Shown here piece after piece: positions 54,140 to 63,980 of a stretch of DNA of 64,000 nt. The position numbers and the translations under genes were made by a program. The notes under the pieces were generated by a model. That model did not search any database, had not been told where the DNA came from, and worked only from the letters and a program-made list of their open reading frames with translations. This DNA is from Candidatus Scatomonas pullistercoris (GTDB taxonomy: Bacteria > Bacillota > Clostridia > Lachnospirales > Lachnospiraceae): NCBI GenBank assembly GCA_018713515.1, contig DVOO01000003.1, positions 62,001 to 126,000 of the forward strand, written 5' to 3'. Position 1 is the stretch's first letter; each line of letters begins with the position of its first letter.

Positions 54140-54679
54140 TTACTTTCCTTCCTTTAAAAATATGTCTTTTATATAACGGAGCGTCTTTTTCTCCCCTTTT
54201 TCCGCCAGCATGCCCAGCAGAAATTCCAGCTGCGCCTTCGTCTCCTCGTGGACAAACCAGAGATGTCCCCGCCCCCGCATATAATAATCATAGGGCGCCC
54301 GGTCCGTATAGGCTTTTCCCAGATATACCCGGGAAGCGCTGATCCGGTCCATGATCATCTCCGCCACATATTTTCTTGGCACCTGCACTCCCTGGATAAC
54401 TGTGTCGCAGCCAATGCCGTAATCAATCCAGTACTCAAAATGGTGTTTATTTCTCCCTTTATGGTGAAGCCAGGCCAGCGAAACGCCTGTGTCTTCCCTC
54501 TCCGCATTATTTGGACTTCTGTTTCCCTGCCAGTACCGGCATCCCTTTGAAAATTCTGTCCAGGAATATTTGGACAGATCATGGGCCAGCCCCTGCCGGT
54601 ACAGACCGATCCGGAAACAATAACGCATCACCAGCAGCTTATGGCTGGTGATGGTTTTAAAATGCCTCCATATATGCAT
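54140..54679 (-). CDS. DUF5662 family protein
   Basis: 179 residues, His- and Trp-rich. HKLLVMRYCFRIGLYRQGLA (about 13-32), then HDLSKYSWTEF, LAWLHHKGRNKHHFEYW (about 67-83) and HLWFVHEETKAQLEFLL are conserved features of this Firmicute family of unknown function. The repeated His/Asp pattern (HD, HHKGRNKHH) suggests a metal-binding, HD-like helical enzyme; that is inference. It starts three bases after the GH13 gene stops. Confidence 0.8.
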   Translation of the reverse strand: MHIWRHFKTITSHKLLVMRYCFRIGLYRQGLAHDLSKYSWTEFSKGCRYWQGNRSPNNAEREDTGVSLAWLHHKGRNKHHFEYWIDYGIGCDTVIQGVQVPRKYVAEMIMDRISASRVYLGKAYTDRAPYDYYMRGRGHLWFVHEETKAQLEFLLGMLAEKGEKKTLRYIKDIFLKEGK

Positions 54680-54682
54680 GAT

Positions 54683-56539
54683 TTATTCCTGCTTTCCTAT
54701 CAAGATCATCACAGACCGGCCCTCCGCCATAATTTTCTTCTCCTCGTCCGGACAAACGGCTTTTTCCTTTCCCGTCTCCCAGAAGCCTTCCTCCGATGCC
54801 GTATCGGCCTTCAGATACCAGCGCATCCCCTCAGGCAGATCCGGAAGCGCAAAGGCGTGGGGCTCCCAGTGCATATTGTAAATCATGTAAACCGTGTCAT
54901 CGGGATTTCCGTCCCTGCGGCTTGCGTACGCGCCGCAGTACATGATCCCGAGCCGCCTGCTGCCGTTTTCCAGGTCTGCCACCCAGGCTCTCTGGCTGTG
55001 GTAGGACAGCTCCGGCAGGCCCACATTTTTGTGGTCCGTCTCCTTTAAAGCGCCGACCCGGTGCAGCACCGGGTGCTCCTTACGGAAAGCCAGCGCCTGT
55101 TTTACAAAGGCGGTCATCTGCTCTCCGGCCGCCTGTCTTTTCCAGCTGACCCAGCCCACCTCGTTGTCCTGGCACCAGGCATTGTTATTGCCGCCCTGGG
55201 AATTCAGAAATTCATCGCCGCCATAGATCATGGGGGTCCCCTGGCTGGTCAGCAGAATCAGGAACGCATTCCTGAGCAGGCGGAGACGCAGTTTCCGCAC
55301 GGAATATTTCCGGCTGGGTCCTTCTGTTCCGCAGTTCCATGTATAATTTGTATTGCAGCCGTCCCGGTTATCCTCTCCGTTCTCCTCATTATGCTTCTGC
55401 TCATAGGACACCATGTCCGCCATGGTAAAACCGTCATGGTCCGCAAAGTAATTGATGTACGCGTGGGTATCACTGTTCCGGCGCAGCATCCAGGCTGCCT
55501 GGGCCAGACAGCCCCCGTCGCCCTTCAGAAACTGACGCATGGTCTCCTCATATGCCAGGTTATACTCTCCCAGCACGCGCCTGGACCCGCTCCCTGAGAC
55601 GCAGGCATCTTCGGAAAACCCCAGATACAGAATCTTTGTTTTCCCAAACAGGGGTTCTCTGGCCACAGCCTCCGCCCAGGCGCCATCCCCCAGCAGATGA
55701 AACCCGTCCACATGGTACGTAATCAGCCAGTAGGACAGGATATCAATCACATCCCGGGCTCCGGCGGAGGCGTCAAAATAAAACTCCAGCATACATTCCA
55801 GCCCCGCCTCATGAAGCGCGTCCACCAGATGAGCGAATTCTTCCGCAGGCTTTCCCTCCGCGCTGTAGGCGGCCTTCGGGGCCAGATACAGGGCCTTCTC
55901 ATACCCCCAGTAGTTGATTCTCTCCGGCTGCTTCTCCGTACTTTCCCCGGCGGAAGCTATTCTCTTTTCCCGCGGGGCGGGGAGCTCGTCAAACTCACAG
56001 ACCGGCATCAGAAGCAGCGTGGTAATGCCCAGTTCCTTCAGATACGGAATCTTCTCCTCTATTCCCCGGAAAGTTCCCCGTTTTTTTACCTTCGATGCGC
56101 TCTGCTCCGTAAAGCCCCGCACATGGACTTTATAAATCACGCAGTCTTCATAGGGAATACCCAGGGGATGCGTCTTAAGCTCCGGTTTCCGGATCAGGCG
56201 GCCGCGGACCTGCTCTCCGCCGCGGCGGCCAAAATGCGTTCTGCCGGTAATCTCCAGCGCCCGCGGATCCACCATCCGCCTGCCGTCTATCTGATACCGG
56301 TATTCCCATTCCCCGGGTTCCAGAGGGCTTACATGCACGGCGCCAACCCGGCCGGTCCGCTCCGCTTCCGGAAGAGGAACCTTCAGAGCCGACTTCTGCT
56401 CTCCGGCTCTGTACAGAACCAGAGAGGCCTCCGCGCCTTCCGGAAATACTGCAGCAAAGTTATATCCGCCATTCTCCGGAAATGCCCCGAGCCTCGAGGG
56501 ATTCCCCGCCGTTATTTTCCATTCCGTATTTTCCCGCAT
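54683..56539 (-). CDS. GH13 isoamylase/GlgX-like protein with degenerate active site
   Basis: 618 residues. The N-terminal CBM48-like domain (about 1-105) precedes an alpha-amylase-type barrel with TTLLLMPVCEFDELP (about 196) and FADHDGFTMADMVSYEQKHNEE-type sequence (about 367-387), as in glycogen debranching enzymes. In an active enzyme the strand-4 motif GFRxD holds the nucleophile; here it reads VDGFHLLGDG. The strand-3 motif DVVYNHT is replaced by EFYFDAS. The acid/base glutamate is hard to place. It may be a non-catalytic glycan-binding relative. It lies between xth and DUF5662. Confidence 0.8.
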   Translation of the reverse strand: MRENTEWKITAGNPSRLGAFPENGGYNFAAVFPEGAEASLVLYRAGEQKSALKVPLPEAERTGRVGAVHVSPLEPGEWEYRYQIDGRRMVDPRALEITGRTHFGRRGGEQVRGRLIRKPELKTHPLGIPYEDCVIYKVHVRGFTEQSASKVKKRGTFRGIEEKIPYLKELGITTLLLMPVCEFDELPAPREKRIASAGESTEKQPERINYWGYEKALYLAPKAAYSAEGKPAEEFAHLVDALHEAGLECMLEFYFDASAGARDVIDILSYWLITYHVDGFHLLGDGAWAEAVAREPLFGKTKILYLGFSEDACVSGSGSRRVLGEYNLAYEETMRQFLKGDGGCLAQAAWMLRRNSDTHAYINYFADHDGFTMADMVSYEQKHNEENGEDNRDGCNTNYTWNCGTEGPSRKYSVRKLRLRLLRNAFLILLTSQGTPMIYGGDEFLNSQGGNNNAWCQDNEVGWVSWKRQAAGEQMTAFVKQALAFRKEHPVLHRVGALKETDHKNVGLPELSYHSQRAWVADLENGSRRLGIMYCGAYASRRDGNPDDTVYMIYNMHWEPHAFALPDLPEGMRWYLKADTASEEGFWETGKEKAVCPDEEKKIMAEGRSVMILIGKQE

Positions 56540-56681
56540 GCCACGCCCTCCTTATCTGTTCCGGCATCTTTCAAAATCTTCCGCCTCTTGCGGATGCTTC
56601 TGCCGCGGACAGGGCTTCCCTGTTCCGGCCTGCACCCTGATTTTATCATACCATATTTCTGCTGATAAGGACAGCAAAAAC

Positions 56682-57434
56682 TCAGATGTTCAGATCCAGT
56701 TCCACCGGGCAATGATCCGATCCCATGATCTGTGTGTGTATTTTTGCATCCTCCAGCTTGTCTTTCAGCGCTTCCGAGATCAGGAAATAGTCAATCCGCC
56801 AACCTGCGTTCTTCTCCCGGGCCCGGAAGCGGTAGGACCACCAGGAATACTCAATCTTTTCCGGATACAGGAAGCGGTAGGTATCAATAAAGCCGCTGTC
56901 CAGAAGCCTGGAAAATTTTTCTCGTTCCTGATCTGTAAAGCCGGCATTCTTCCGGTTGGTTTTCGGATTCTTCAGATCTATCTCACAGTGCGCCACATTC
57001 AGATCCCCGCAGACAGCCACCGGCTTCTTCTCTTCCAGCGTTTTCAGGTAGGCCAGGAAATCCTCCTCCCATTTCATCCGGTAGTCCAGCCGGGCCAGTC
57101 CGTCCTGGGAATTGGGCGTGTAGACAGTCACCAGGTAAAACGGTTCATACTCCAGAGTAATCACTCTCCCCTCCCGGTCATGCTCCTCCCTGCCTATCCC
57201 ATAATGAACAGAAAGAGGATCCAGCCTGGAAAAAACCGCCGTTCCCGAATACCCTTTTTTTTCGGCATAATTCCAGTACTGGCGATAGCCCTCTGTGGGG
57301 AGCTCAATCTGTCCCTCCTGCAGCTTTGTCTCCTGAACGCAGAAAATATCCGCGTCCGCCTCCCGGAAATAATCCAGGAACCCTTTTCCAACACAGGCTC
57401 TCAGCCCGTTTACATTCCATGAAATCAGCTTCAT
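56682..57434 (-). CDS. xth: Exodeoxyribonuclease III
   Basis: 250 residues of the endonuclease/exonuclease/phosphatase fold. The metal-binding motifs are [16 protein letters not shown] (about 4-19), [11 protein letters not shown] (about 33-43), [14 protein letters not shown] (about 141-154) and [10 protein letters not shown] (about 238-247). It cuts at abasic sites and repairs 3' ends, complementing MutM upstream in function. It follows the decarboxylase gene by 14 bases. Confidence 0.95.
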   Translation of the reverse strand: MKLISWNVNGLRACVGKGFLDYFREADADIFCVQETKLQEGQIELPTEGYRQYWNYAEKKGYSGTAVFSRLDPLSVHYGIGREEHDREGRVITLEYEPFYLVTVYTPNSQDGLARLDYRMKWEEDFLAYLKTLEEKKPVAVCGDLNVAHCEIDLKNPKTNRKNAGFTDQEREKFSRLLDSGFIDTYRFLYPEKIEYSWWSYRFRAREKNAGWRIDYFLISEALKDKLEDAKIHTQIMGSDHCPVELDLNI

Positions 57435-57448
57435 CTCTGTCTCCTTAT

Positions 57449-58900
57449 TTATATGATGCGGAAGGTCTTAAGCTGCGGCGAAGCGGGCCCATGCAGGGAA
57501 ATTCCCTCCCTTCTGCACCGCTCCAGTTCTTCCCACACGTCCTGTTCCAGCACTTCTCCGGGGCAGACCAGCGGAATCCCCGGCGGGTACGGCGCTGCCG
57601 ACTCCCCGGCAGTCTCTCCGGCCGCATTCCTCCAGGACACTTTTCTTTTTGGCCTGAAATACGCTTCTCTGGGAGGAATCGCCATCTCCGGCAGATCGGA
57701 AAACTGGAAATTTCTGCGGAGCAGCGGCTGTCTCTTTCCGGCCTCCGCCCTGGCGATCGATTCCGCCCCTTTTATCAGCCTGTCCAGATCCTCCGGACGG
57801 TTTCCCCAGGTAACCACAGCGATCACATTCTCATGGTCTGCCATCTCCAGGCTGATTCCCGCCTCTCTGTACATCCGTTCCTGCAGCTCATAGCCGGCAA
57901 GCCCCAGATCCCGGGCGGAAAAAACCAGCCGGGCCGGATCCAGCCCGCGGATCCCGCAGGTTCCGGAGAGGTTTTGCTCCATGACCCGGAATCCTTCTAT
58001 CTGCGCCAGACGCTCTCCGGCCTGCCGGGCCATTCGGGCGGCCTCCTCCATCATCTCTTTTCCCCGCAGCGCCAGCTGCTGCCTGGCAGCATCCAGGGAT
58101 GCCATCAGAAGGTAGCTGGGACTGGTGCTCATCACCAGCTTCAGATTTTCATCCACCCGCTCCGGATCTGCCAGGTTTCCCTGCAGATGGAGCAGCGAGC
58201 TCTGGGTCAGGCTTCCCGCGGTTTTGTGGGTGCTCTGGGCACACAGGTCCGCTCCCTGCCGCAGCGCTCCGGGGGGATACTGCTCCGAAAAATACAGATG
58301 TCCCCCATGGGCCTCGTCTACCAGGAGCATTGCTCCGTGGGCGTGACAAATGTCGGCAATCGCCTGTATATCGCTGCAGATACCGTAATAGGTGGGGCTG
58401 ACGAGAAATACTGCGCGGCAGTCCGGCTCCCGGCGGAAGCCTTCCTCCACCGTCTCCGGGCGGATCCCCCCGAAAGCGCCCCATTCCCCGCAGTATTCCG
58501 GCATGATCCACACCGGAATGGCCCCGCTTAAGATCAGCCCCATCATAGCTGATTTATGAGCATTTCTGGGAACCATAATCTTCTCCCCCGGCCCCACGGC
58601 TGACAGAATCATGGCCTCGTTCCCGCAGGTGGTGCCGTTTACCAGAAACCAGCAGCGCCGGGAACCGTACAGCTCTGCGGCCAGCTGCTCTGCCTCCAGA
58701 ATTGCCCCCGCCGGATGGTGCAGGTCGTCCAGGCCCTCCGCCTCTGTCAGGTCGCAGGAAAACATCTTTTCCCCGGCAGCCTCCAGAAATCCGGGGTTAA
58801 CCCCTCTGGAAAACCGGTGTGCCGGAATCCTGAAATAAGCAGGCTTCTGTCCCGCAAATCTTTCCACTGCCTCCAGCAGAGGCATTCTGCTCTGATCCAT
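57449..58900 (-). CDS. Orn/Lys/Arg decarboxylase-family PLP enzyme
   Basis: 483 residues, the short SpeA/YaaO-like type. The PLP lysine is in [16 protein letters not shown] (about 218-233); [14 protein letters not shown] (about 67-80), [11 protein letters not shown] (about 192-202) and PAHRFSRG (about 25) are family features. It would decarboxylate an amino acid such as arginine, lysine or ornithine for polyamine synthesis; the exact substrate is not decided from sequence. It heads a run of genes to DUF5662. Confidence 0.88.
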   Translation of the reverse strand: MDQSRMPLLEAVERFAGQKPAYFRIPAHRFSRGVNPGFLEAAGEKMFSCDLTEAEGLDDLHHPAGAILEAEQLAAELYGSRRCWFLVNGTTCGNEAMILSAVGPGEKIMVPRNAHKSAMMGLILSGAIPVWIMPEYCGEWGAFGGIRPETVEEGFRREPDCRAVFLVSPTYYGICSDIQAIADICHAHGAMLLVDEAHGGHLYFSEQYPPGALRQGADLCAQSTHKTAGSLTQSSLLHLQGNLADPERVDENLKLVMSTSPSYLLMASLDAARQQLALRGKEMMEEAARMARQAGERLAQIEGFRVMEQNLSGTCGIRGLDPARLVFSARDLGLAGYELQERMYREAGISLEMADHENVIAVVTWGNRPEDLDRLIKGAESIARAEAGKRQPLLRRNFQFSDLPEMAIPPREAYFRPKRKVSWRNAAGETAGESAAPYPPGIPLVCPGEVLEQDVWEELERCRREGISLHGPASPQLKTFRII

Positions 58901-58933
58901 AAAGTCCTCCTGTCAAATTCTCTCCCGCGTCAG

Positions 58934-58977
58934 AAAAGGCGGAAATAATCCCTTTTCTTCAAGATTATTCCGCCTTT
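58934..58977 (-). terminator. Terminator after ilvE
   Basis: Minus-strand AAGGCGGAATAATC and GATTATTTCCGCCTT with an A-rich loop, followed by TTCTG. It lies 23 bases past the ilvE stop. Confidence 0.8.
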
Positions 58978-58999
58978 CCCTTTATGATTTACGGTTCAG

Positions 59000-60025
59000 T
59001 CACTTAATTTCCCGGATCCATCCCTCCGGCGCCTTAATCCGGCCCATCTGGATGCCCGTCAGGGTATCATAGAGCTTCTGGGTCACCGGTCCCATCTTCT
59101 CCATGCCGCTGGGGAAGCAGATTTCTTTTCCATGGTCAACAATTTTTCCTACCGGAGAAATGACAGCCGCGGTGCCGCAGAGACCGCACTCCGCAAAGTC
59201 TTTCACTTCATCGAAGTACACTTCCCTCTCCTCTGCCTCCAGTCCGAGATAATTTCTGGCCACATCCATCAAAGATCGGCGGGTGATGGAGGGAAGGATA
59301 CTGTTGGATTTCGGGGTGACTACCTTCTGATCCCGGGTCACAAAGATAAAGTTTGCGCCGCCGGTCTCCTCCACCTTGGTCCGGGTGGCCGCATCCAGAT
59401 ACATATTTTCATCGTACCCTTCTCTGTGGGCCTCCATGATGGCGTACAGGCTCATGGCATAGTTGAGTCCTGCCTTGATATGTCCGGTTCCGTGGGGCGC
59501 CGCCCGGTCATAGTCACAGACACGGATGGTAATGGGTTTTGCTCCGCCCTTGAAGTACGGGCCCACCGGCGTGGCAAACAGCCGGAACTGATATTCATGG
59601 GAGGGCTTTACGCCAATCACCGCATCGCTGCCGAACATGTAGGGGCGCAGATACAGGGTAGCCCCGGAACCGTAGGGCGGCACATAGGCGGCATTGGCAG
59701 ACACTACCTGATCCACTGCCTCCAGGAAGCGCTCCTTGGGAAATACGGGCATCTCCAGCCGTCTGGCGGAATCCTCCATGCGCTCGGCGTTCAGATCCGG
59801 GCGGAAAGTCACGATCCGGCCGTCCTCTGTGGTGTATGCTTTCAGCCCCTCAAAGCAGGACTGGGAATACTGCAGCACGCCGGCGCACTCCGTGATAACT
59901 ACATTCGCGTCGGAGGTCAGGCAGCCCGCATCCCAGGCCCCGTTTTTATAATTCGATACATACCTCTTATCGGTCTGCATATAGTCAAACCCCAGGCTGC
60001 CCCAGTCAATGTTCTTTTTTTCCAT
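59000..60025 (-). CDS. ilvE: Branched-chain amino acid aminotransferase
   Basis: 341 residues of fold-type IV. SNYKNGAWDAGCL at the start, YGSGATLYLRPYMFGSD, GTGHIKAGLNYAMSL (PLP lysine near 182) and VEETGGANFIFVTRD (about 214-228) match BCAT class IIa. It makes leucine, isoleucine and valine. The frame extends to 60076, but GGAAAGGAG lies eight bases upstream of the ATG at 60025 and the extra residues do not resemble the family. Confidence 0.95.
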   Translation of the reverse strand: MEKKNIDWGSLGFDYMQTDKRYVSNYKNGAWDAGCLTSDANVVITECAGVLQYSQSCFEGLKAYTTEDGRIVTFRPDLNAERMEDSARRLEMPVFPKERFLEAVDQVVSANAAYVPPYGSGATLYLRPYMFGSDAVIGVKPSHEYQFRLFATPVGPYFKGGAKPITIRVCDYDRAAPHGTGHIKAGLNYAMSLYAIMEAHREGYDENMYLDAATRTKVEETGGANFIFVTRDQKVVTPKSNSILPSITRRSLMDVARNYLGLEAEEREVYFDEVKDFAECGLCGTAAVISPVGKIVDHGKEICFPSGMEKMGPVTQKLYDTLTGIQMGRIKAPEGWIREIK

Positions 60026-60067
60026 AATAATTCTGCTCCTTTCCACAGGCATATAAAAACTTTTTTT

Positions 60068-60096
60068 ATTATACACCCTATTTCCCTATTTTCCAA
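60068..60096 (-). promoter_or_regulatory. Promoter of ilvE
   Basis: Minus-strand TTGGAA (60091-60096), a 17-base spacer and perfect TATAAT (60068-60073), about 43 bases before the start. No leader peptide or T-box was seen. Confidence 0.75.
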
Positions 60097-60217
60097 CGCT
60101 TTTTCTTTATCCATTGCTTTTTTTCTCAGCTTTTGATAGAATAATCATGTAAATTTTCCGGCCCCGGGCCGAAGATGCCGAAAGCCTGAAGGCTGCAGGC
60201 GTGGAAAGGATAAACGT

Positions 60218-60577
60218 ATGAGTGAAGAATTCAATGCGAGCGCTGACTGCAGCGGCGACTGCAGCTCCTGCGGAAGCGACTGCGGCGGGAACGTGGATCT
60301 GAGCCAGCCCACCGTTACCCTGACCCTGGATGACGATACAGATGTGACCTGCGCGGTCATTAATATTTTCCCGGCCGGGGACAGGCAGTACATCGCCCTG
60401 CTTCCCCTGGATGAGAACGGTGAGAACCAGTCCGGCGAGGTTTATCTGTACCGCTTCTATGAGGACGAGCACAACAACCCCAATCTGGACAATATTGAAA
60501 CGGACGAGGAATACCAGACGGCCGCCGATGCCTTCAACAAGCTGGCACAGTCGGGCGAACTGGATGAGGAGGGCTGA
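60218..60577 (+). CDS. DUF1292 protein with cysteine-rich N-terminus
   Basis: 119 acidic residues. The body resembles DUF1292 (TVTLTLDDDTDVTCAVINIF, YIALLPLDENGENQSGEVYLYRF, DIETDEEYQTAADAFNKL), a small Firmicute family of unknown function. An extra N-terminal stretch (residues about 10-25) packs six cysteines as CSGDCSSCGSDCGG-type spacing, which could bind a metal or cluster. The start follows GGAAAGGA. It is followed by the palindromic repeat that gives it a terminator. Confidence 0.85.
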   Translation: MSEEFNASADCSGDCSSCGSDCGGNVDLSQPTVTLTLDDDTDVTCAVINIFPAGDRQYIALLPLDENGENQSGEVYLYRFYEDEHNNPNLDNIETDEEYQTAADAFNKLAQSGELDEEG

Positions 60578-60591
60578 TCTCCGAAAATAGG

Positions 60592-60712
60592 GTCATCGGT
60601 TCATAGCGGATTTGACCCCTGACACACGGAGAAGAGACAATCCCGGAGAATTCGGACTTTTTTAGGAGCTGAATTCTCTGCCGGACTGTCTCTTTCTTTT
60701 TTCAGGGCACAA
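60592..60712 (+). repeat. Palindromic dispersed repeat, copy B
   Basis: Second copy of the element at 1391-1500. Shared parts, read on the plus strand: GACCCCTGACAC, then AGAGACAATCCC, GAGAATTCGGA, TTTTTTAGGA, GAATTCTCTG, CGGACTGTCTCTTTCTTTTT. The hairpin (60633-60693) ends in a T-rich tail and should terminate DUF1292 transcription. No transposase is present at this site. Confidence 0.8.
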
Positions 60713-60747
60713 AAAATCCCTGCAGCAGATAAATCAGCTTATAAATG

Positions 60748-60769
60748 CAGGGCGGAATTTTCCGCCCTG
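60748..60769. terminator. Small hairpin after dut
   Basis: CAGGGCGGAA and TTCCGCCCTG are perfect complements with a two-base loop, about 60 bases past the dut stop. The T tail on the minus strand is weak. Confidence 0.45.
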
Positions 60770-60828
60770 TAAATACAATACACCGATAGTCCTCTGATTA
60801 AAACTCTCTATTTCCCCTCAGATCCTTT

Positions 60829-61260
60829 TTAGTTTTTTCCTGTACTCCCAAAGCCGCCCCTGTTTTCTCCGGCAAGCTTCTCTTCCTGAAATGCAATCTC
60901 CGGCTGATGGCGCATCAGACGGAACTGGCAGATTCTGTCATTGACGCGGATCACCGTATCCCGGAGCGCGTAGACCGGCATCCTCCACCAGTCCTCCGGC
61001 CCGCAGTAGCTTTCATCAATAATTCCCATGTGGTTTGTCTGAATGATGCCAAAGTTCTTAAAGGTGCTGCTGCGGGGCACAATGTGAGCCTCATACCCCT
61101 CCGGCAGTTTCATGGCCACCCCCAGGTGGATCATGGCAAAATCACCCTTTTTCAGCTCCACCTCCTCCGCGGCCCGCAGGTCGATCCAGTCAGATTTGCC
61201 GTCAATATAGCGGAGTCTCTCAACTTTATCATTCAGATACTGAATTCTTATCTTCTCCAT
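60829..61260 (-). CDS. dut: dUTPase
   Basis: 143 residues, trimeric dUTPase type. Motif 2-like [11 protein letters not shown] (about 62-72), motif 3-like [15 protein letters not shown] (about 78-92) with the catalytic Asp, and a C-terminal NRGGFGSTG (about 132-140), the P-loop-like motif 5, are visible. It breaks dUTP to dUMP and keeps uracil out of DNA. It follows nrdG by 20 bases, joining dNTP supply functions. Confidence 0.9.
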   Translation of the reverse strand: MEKIRIQYLNDKVERLRYIDGKSDWIDLRAAEEVELKKGDFAMIHLGVAMKLPEGYEAHIVPRSSTFKNFGIIQTNHMGIIDESYCGPEDWWRMPVYALRDTVIRVNDRICQFRLMRHQPEIAFQEEKLAGENRGGFGSTGKN

Positions 61261-61280
61261 GAAAATTCCTTCCTTTCTCT

Positions 61281-61769
61281 TTATACAAGCAGAACAATCT
61301 GTCCCAGCTCACGGGTCTTCGGGACATCGATGACCCGCTGATTGGCGCTTCCCCTCCACTCCAGCGTAATGTCCCGCTCCTCCTGGATATAGCGGCCGTC
61401 CACTACCACATCGATGTCGCGGATCACTTCCAGATCCCGGATTTCCTCCCAGCGGTAGCCGGTGTACAGCCAGATGGTTTTTTTAGGATACCGGCTTTTC
61501 ACCTTCCGGACCAGCTCCGTCACCGCCTCCCGGTTGCCCTCGTACAGCGGATCGCCACCGGACAGAGTGAGCCCCGAAATATACTCCTGCTCCAGCTGCC
61601 CGAAGATCTCCTCCTCCGCAGCCCGGTCAAAGGGAAGCCCGTCCTCCGGATCCCAGGTCACCGGGTTCTGGCAGCCCGGACAGTGGTGGGAGCAGCCCGC
61701 CACCCACAGCACTACCCGGAGGCCGTCGCCATTTTTCATATCGTCCTTTGTAATATCATGATACCTCAC
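61281..61769 (-). CDS. nrdG: Anaerobic ribonucleotide reductase activating protein
   Basis: 162 residues, a radical SAM enzyme. [12 protein letters not shown] (about 30-41) holds the CxxxCxxC cluster motif, followed by [13 protein letters not shown] (about 92-104, AdoMet contact) and [11 protein letters not shown]. It installs the glycyl radical on NrdD. nrdD itself is not in the window, so the pair is split or nrdD lies elsewhere. It is preceded by pnp and its terminator. Confidence 0.94.
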   Translation of the reverse strand: MRYHDITKDDMKNGDGLRVVLWVAGCSHHCPGCQNPVTWDPEDGLPFDRAAEEEIFGQLEQEYISGLTLSGGDPLYEGNREAVTELVRKVKSRYPKKTIWLYTGYRWEEIRDLEVIRDIDVVVDGRYIQEERDITLEWRGSANQRVIDVPKTRELGQIVLLV

Positions 61770-61804
61770 AGCAGATCTCCTTTTCTGCAGATTCTGTGGT
61801 TAAA

Positions 61805-61833
61805 ACGGGCAGAAGCCTGCCGGCCTCTGCCCG
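61805..61833 (-). terminator. Terminator after pnp
   Basis: Minus-strand ACGGGCAGA and TCTGCCCGT form a stem with a GC-rich loop, followed by TTT. It lies 12 bases beyond the pnp stop. Confidence 0.75.
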
Positions 61834-61844
61834 TATCTTTTTCC

Positions 61845-63980
61845 TTATTTCTGATCAGCCGGAACATCCTTCATGCTGAAGCTAATCCTGCCCAGCTTAT
61901 CCTTGCCCAGGCAGACAACCTTCACTTTATCTCCCAGAGTCAGAACATCCTCCACCCGGTTAATGCGCTCCTTGGCGATCTTGGAGATATGAACCAGTCC
62001 TTCCTTGCCGGGAGCAAATTCCAGGAAAGCTCCAAACTCTTTGATGCTCACAACCTTTCCCGTGAAAATCTGTCCCGCCTCAAAATCTGTGGTAATAATC
62101 CGGATATAGTCCACCGCCTTGTCCATCATCTTCTGGTCTGTACCGCAGATGGATACGGAACCGTCATCCTCAATATCAATCTTGACTCCCGTCTCGTCGA
62201 TGATAGCGTTGATGGTCTTTCCTCTCTGTCCCACCACATCGCCGATCTTCTCCGGATCAATCTGGATCTGGATGATCTTGGGCGCGTACTCGTTCACTGT
62301 GGGGCGGGGCTGCGCAATAGTCTTCTCCATAACCTCTGTCAGAATATACTCTCTGGCATCCTTGCACCTGGCAATGGCTTCCTCCACAATGGGTCTGGTC
62401 AGACCGTGGATCTTTATATCCATCTGGATAGCAGTAATTCCCTCATGGGTACCCGCCACCTTAAAGTCCATATCGCCGAAGAAATCCTCCAGCCCCTGAA
62501 TATCCGTCAGCACCAGGTAGTCATCATCGGTGTCGCCCGTTACCAGACCGCAGGAGATGCCTGCCACCGGTTTTTTAATCGGCACGCCCGCCGCCATCAG
62601 CGCCATGCAGGAAGCACAGACGGACGCCTGAGAAGTGGAGCCGTTGGACTCAAAGGTCTCGGATACGGCGCGGATCGCATAGGGGAATTCCGCCTCCGTG
62701 GGCAGCACAGGGATCAGCGCCCGCTCAGCCAGAGCGCCGTGTCCGATCTCCCGGCGTCCCGGACCTCTGGATGGCTTTGTCTCCCCGACAGAATAGGATG
62801 GGAAGTTATAATGATGCATGTAGCGCTTGCTGGTCTCATTTTCATCCAGACCGTCCAGTCTCTGGGATTCAGACAGCGGAGCCAGCGTCACCACATCGCA
62901 GATCTGGGTCTGCCCTCTGGTAAACATGGCCGATCCGTGTACCCGCGGAATGATATCCACTTCTGCGGCCAGGGGACGGATCTGACGGATGGCACGGCCG
63001 TCGGGACGCTTGTGGTCCTTGAGGATCATCTTGCGGACCGTCTTCTTCTGATACTGGTAAACAGCTTCGGAAAGCACGGCCAGCCAGTCTTCCTTCTCGG
63101 CAAAAGCCTCCTCCAGCTTCTCCGTAATCTGGCGGATATTCTCCTCCCTTACCTGCTTCTCGTCTGTGAAAACCGCCTCTTCCATCTCGGCCGGCGGAAC
63201 GATCTCCCGGATAGCCGCGAAGAGCTCTTCCGGAACCGCACAGCTCTCATAGGCATGCTTCGGTTTTCCGCACTCTTCCACAATTTTATCAATGAACCGG
63301 ATGATCTCCCCGTTCACCTCGTGCGCCTTGTAAATCGCCTCGATCATTTTATCCTCCGGCACTTCATTGGCACCGGCCTCAATCATGATCACTTTGTCAC
63401 GGGTGGAGGCAACCGTAAGCTTCAGATCAGAAACAGCATTCTGGGCCAGCGTGGGATTTACAATCAGCTCCCCGTCAATCATGCCGATCTGGGTGGCCGC
63501 GCAGGGACCATCAAAGGGAATATCCGAAATACAGGTGGCGATGGCGGAGCCCAGCATGGCCACTACCTCCGGATTGCACTCCGGATCCACAGACATGACC
63601 ATATTGTTCAGCGTCACATCATTTCTGTAATCCTTGGGAAACAGCGGGCGCATGGGCCGGTCAATTACCCGGGAGGTCAGCGTGGCGTGCTCACTGGCCT
63701 TTCCTTCTCTTTTATTGAAGCCGCCGGGAATCTTTCCCACTGCATACATTTTCTCTTCATACTCCACAGACAGCGGGAAGAAATCAATGCCTTCCCTGGG
63801 CTTATCGGAGGCAGTTGCCGTACACAAAAGCGTCGTATCCCCGTAATGCATAAACGCGCAGCCATTGGCCTGCTTGCCGACTCTTCCGATATCCACGGAC
63901 AGCTTTCTGCCGGCCAGATCCATGGAATATGTCTTGTACTCATTCACCAGCGGTGTGGAAAATGTCTTGTTGTCTTCCAT
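61845..63980 (-). CDS. pnp: Polynucleotide phosphorylase
   Basis: 711 residues. Two RNase PH-like domains (about 10-235 and 320-555, the second holding GRREIGHGALAERAL) frame a helical linker, then a KH domain (about 558-615, KIGDVVGQRGKTINAII) and an S1 domain (about 625-695, GKVVSIKEFGAFLEF) follow. It degrades RNA phosphorolytically from the 3' end. The AAAGGAG ribosome site is six bases before the ATG. It is normally preceded by rpsO, which would lie beyond the window. Confidence 0.97.
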   Translation of the reverse strand: MEDNKTFSTPLVNEYKTYSMDLAGRKLSVDIGRVGKQANGCAFMHYGDTTLLCTATASDKPREGIDFFPLSVEYEEKMYAVGKIPGGFNKREGKASEHATLTSRVIDRPMRPLFPKDYRNDVTLNNMVMSVDPECNPEVVAMLGSAIATCISDIPFDGPCAATQIGMIDGELIVNPTLAQNAVSDLKLTVASTRDKVIMIEAGANEVPEDKMIEAIYKAHEVNGEIIRFIDKIVEECGKPKHAYESCAVPEELFAAIREIVPPAEMEEAVFTDEKQVREENIRQITEKLEEAFAEKEDWLAVLSEAVYQYQKKTVRKMILKDHKRPDGRAIRQIRPLAAEVDIIPRVHGSAMFTRGQTQICDVVTLAPLSESQRLDGLDENETSKRYMHHYNFPSYSVGETKPSRGPGRREIGHGALAERALIPVLPTEAEFPYAIRAVSETFESNGSTSQASVCASCMALMAAGVPIKKPVAGISCGLVTGDTDDDYLVLTDIQGLEDFFGDMDFKVAGTHEGITAIQMDIKIHGLTRPIVEEAIARCKDAREYILTEVMEKTIAQPRPTVNEYAPKIIQIQIDPEKIGDVVGQRGKTINAIIDETGVKIDIEDDGSVSICGTDQKMMDKAVDYIRIITTDFEAGQIFTGKVVSIKEFGAFLEFAPGKEGLVHISKIAKERINRVEDVLTLGDKVKVVCLGKDKLGRISFSMKDVPADQK

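Noticed and set aside
60026-60217. T-box or leader attenuator before ilvE
   Set aside because: The leader between promoter and start is about 40 bases, too short for a T-box, and no T-box signature is present.
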